This document shows, one piece after another, positions 62,701 to 64,000 of a stretch of DNA of 64,000 nucleotides (position 1 is its first letter; every line of letters starts with the position of its first letter). The DNA comes from Melanopsichium pennsylvanicum (Eukaryota > Basidiomycota > Ustilaginomycetes > Ustilaginales), in assembly GCA_900208305.1 (NCBI GenBank), contig OAPG01000003.1:868001-932000 (forward strand), in the 5' to 3' direction. Made by a program: the position numbers and the translations under genes. Under the pieces are notes generated by a model. The model did no database searches, was not told the origin of the DNA, and saw only the letters and a list, made by a program, of their open reading frames with translations.

Positions 62701-63407
62701 TTCGACTGATTTTTGGATGATTCTGCATTGGCGAGCGCCTTGTACATGATAGGGTCAATCTCCTTTGCCTTGGATTTCGAGATCTCGGACATTGCGTCCT
62801 CTGGCTTGATAGTGATATGCTCCTTGTCAGTCTCTGATTTGAGATCTTTGAGGATGGCTTTTAATGTGCGTTTTGCGTCGTCTGAATCAATGATGCTGAA
62901 GTTGTTTGGTAGCGAGATTAGACGGCCGTACTTGCGCAAGTACCTGGCGCAGACCGAGTGAAAGGTGCCGATGACGAGGTTATCGACTCGCTCTTTACCG
63001 ATGAGCTTGACGAGACGCATCTTCATCTCGTTGGCCGCCTTGTTGGTGAAGGTGACGACTACGATATCTTCGGGCTTGAGCTGATTGGCAGTGTCGAGGA
63101 CGAGCCAGGCGACGCGTGATGTGAGCACTCGGGTCTTGCCCGAGCCTGGTCCAGCTAAGATTTGAAGGCATGATGTAGGAGGGTGCGTAGCAGCAGCCAA
63201 TTGAGATTTGGAAAGAGATCGAAGGTACGCGGTTACATTGTGGGGCTCGGCCTCGAATGGAGCGGCGTTGACATCTCTGCTACTACCCGGCTGGGGTAGA
63301 ACCTCGTCCGGTTGTGAGGCAAGGCTTGTGGCAGTGTCAAGTGTGGCGCTGGGAGACATCGGGTCGGCTTTGCTACCGAGAATATAGCTTGGCTCGGAGT
63401 CTTTCAT
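59751..63407 (-). CDS. SRS2: Srs2-type UvrD-family 3'-5' DNA helicase
   Basis: The 1218-aa protein has all SF1A motifs: Q motif LSKSQLAAATHP (65-76), Walker A AGPGSGKT (85-92), VTFTNKAANEM (motif Ia), LVDEFQDTN (about 298-306), GDPDQSIYGWR (motif III, about 326-336), LSTCHAAKGLEWPVVF (motif V, about 808) and YVAMTRAEGVLYLTH (motif VI, about 857). Srs2 strips Rad51 from single-stranded DNA to limit recombination. An acidic insert (about 640-790) carries DIIDLCDSSDE (698-708), and the C-terminus has PIVLSDSNE (1182-1190), both like SUMO-interaction motifs. Yeast Srs2 (1174 aa) binds SUMO-PCNA with its last residues. UvrD family membership is certain and Srs2 orthology likely; no clear PIP box was seen. 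Confidence 0.88.
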   Translation of the reverse strand: MKDSEPSYILGSKADPMSPSATLDTATSLASQPDEVLPQPGSSRDVNAAPFEAEPHNVTAYLRSLSKSQLAAATHPPTSCLQILAGPGSGKTRVLTSRVAWLVLDTANQLKPEDIVVVTFTNKAANEMKMRLVKLIGKERVDNLVIGTFHSVCARYLRKYGRLISLPNNFSIIDSDDAKRTLKAILKDLKSETDKEHITIKPEDAMSEISKSKAKEIDPIMYKALANAESSKNQSKKAPGGRQFTGSAPFKAIMAIVYSMYQQQLVEANALDFDDLLVYGVQLFRHQNQVVSNIRHVLVDEFQDTNITQYELMRLVARSSQAVSIVGDPDQSIYGWRSAEIGNLDKMTKEFKGTQQARLEENYRSTGAILELALKVVQQDTSRVDKGLYTSHPRGLPVVLKCHGSAQLEAAYIASEIKRLIAHSGCMLNYNDFVILLRFNYLSRAIEAELQARGIDSRMIGGHKFFDRMEVKDLLAYLALADNPGFTPAFIRVVNVPKRGIGEKSVADLLNMAKAEKCKPMELVERVIQGGKNPGIKPGIKKGLKDLVEAVEAIREASNAGAPVAELIELLVKKINYENYLKAQSLQDYEVRWGNVQELISFSTIVAQNAAHATDNAPPVALEEILSHTLSNEEADAVVRQDSDEEEDFEEIDIKPTPRESSSAGNHPFFTKHGATKGSQHEQGQKQPVAKRATSKRDIIDLCDSSDESQEASKMSKVKPGPSKKRCMAKDEQGPSAKSEPDVVDDGENEPRSSLRAQLDEIEERALYTSRNDADTGEEEQKTPLRIFLEASILATDMAAETEAKDEKSKPKVTLSTCHAAKGLEWPVVFIPAIEEGCFPSFRCERPDEIAEERRLLYVAMTRAEGVLYLTHVTARMMGGDMQDKILSNFVASVASKKDGGTCDAKKSIKFCTSRPELEGDCMNTVAAVTGKQLPSQEKIKEAITEWEKTGAKESQQVDQMNVGRMSGFGAYSSYGAAGGKFTPGVHSGATGGWNSQMGFGLYSDDGLRRNQGGSSGQDVKRMLGFTPPTLGSFSSSVDDDASLPPAAAFAGFQRASSLNGGSRVRPGGVFGTFSNRNSTLVAPSSSFTTAPGGRQKQALTPPSRQPASTPLAPPSFTDAVRLRARPEDSVELARSDGTAPRPRADLNSFQQAHSTSISSILNLLPASEPDLESGGGSRSSPIVLSDSNEGWSLSNGISSSNGLGGRGKRRLGMMRRF

Positions 63408-64000
63408 ATAGTATGGGGACGTTGGAGCTGGGAGGATGAGTAATTGAAATCGGAAGCCATCCGAAAGGCTGAAGTGCTTTTGAGCAGTCGAGTCGTAAAC
63501 AGTCCTGCGATGAGGTTACGGTGCTCCCGTCGTGGTTGGTGATCGCATCGCTGGATCCGAAAATGTGAGATATACGAGTCGAACTTAGCTAGTACCTGTG
63601 TCAAGGTCGATCACACCTGCGTATAGGTGGTTGAAGGTGCGTTGGGTTCAATCAAGATTGGGTCATGGTAAAGTTGTATGCAATTTTCCTCCACTTTTTG
63701 TGTCACTTTTGCTGAACTCGACCCCTTGTTCCCGATGTTGGTCTTTTTTTTTCGTTTTGGCAGAGTCAGCGCGCGAAATTCCAGCCTCCGCGTCTGTCGT
63801 GTAACCAGAAGGTCCCGGCACTCCGGATAGCACTTGAAATCCTACCTTGGGGCCTCCTCTCAATACTCGACTATACAGATGACTGACATTCGATCACAGA
63901 TGCTGACACCTCGGAGCCGACTCTGCCAACACTCACACTGGTGTCTGTGTGAAGCGATCAAGGAATGTGGGCTTTTTGAGTCTGAGTGGCTTTACAGTCC
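63408..64000. promoter_or_regulatory. SRS2 upstream region to window end
   Basis: No gene is supported. CGCGAAA at 63772-63778 matches the SBF-type consensus CRCGAAA, about 370 bp upstream of the SRS2 ATG. The far end may belong to a neighbour outside the window. Confidence 0.4.

Overview
The window looks like 64 kb of a smut-type basidiomycete (Ustilaginaceae: Ustilago, Sporisorium or a relative). The genes are long, almost all intronless, CpG-rich and spaced by 0.2-1.3 kb. They carry long serine-, proline- and alanine-rich disordered tails, and the gene content is eukaryotic: mitochondrial EF-G2, an ADP1-type ABC transporter, a LYS2 reductase and a spindle midzone protein. The placement is an inference from style and protein families. 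No tRNA, rRNA or CRISPR was found by eye.

Left part (1-25.3 kb), housekeeping. ASE1/PRC1 (minus) and a very large NUD1/Cdc11-like LRR scaffold (plus) are divergent around a 1-kb promoter with an MluI cell-cycle box. Next come a transposon scar (LTR plus half a Tc1/mariner element, about 11.4-13.15 kb), a hemerythrin-like protein, an unknown 479-aa protein, an ADP1-like ABCG transporter, a URC4/DUF1688 protein and an unknown 1013-aa disordered protein.

Middle (25.3-40.4 kb), accessory. A 3.9-kb gene-poor stretch holds several short tandem repeats. It ends in a secreted nucleoside-hydrolase-like protein (candidate effector), which faces a frameshifted relic of another secreted protein. The LYS2 alpha-aminoadipate reductase follows, with a TGACTCA box upstream. 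A transposon island (36.8-40.3 kb) contains the other half of a Tc1 element, a solo LTR with a perfect 5-bp target duplication, and two tracts of 811 and 909 bp without a single CpG.

Right part (40.4-64 kb). An IQM-type protein is followed by a secreted, Kex2-processed modular protein that is split into two open frames but is best read as one three-exon gene of 1017 aa. Then come a Tos4/Plm2-like FHA protein, a BOR1-family anion transporter, mitochondrial EF-G2 (MEF2), a serine/threonine dehydratase and an SRS2/UvrD helicase with two SUMO-interaction-like motifs.

The most novel items are the three-exon Kex2 protein with its repeated modules, the degenerate secreted nucleoside hydrolase-like protein, and the CpG-free transposon island with two complementary Tc1 halves that share 207 bp at about 99% identity.
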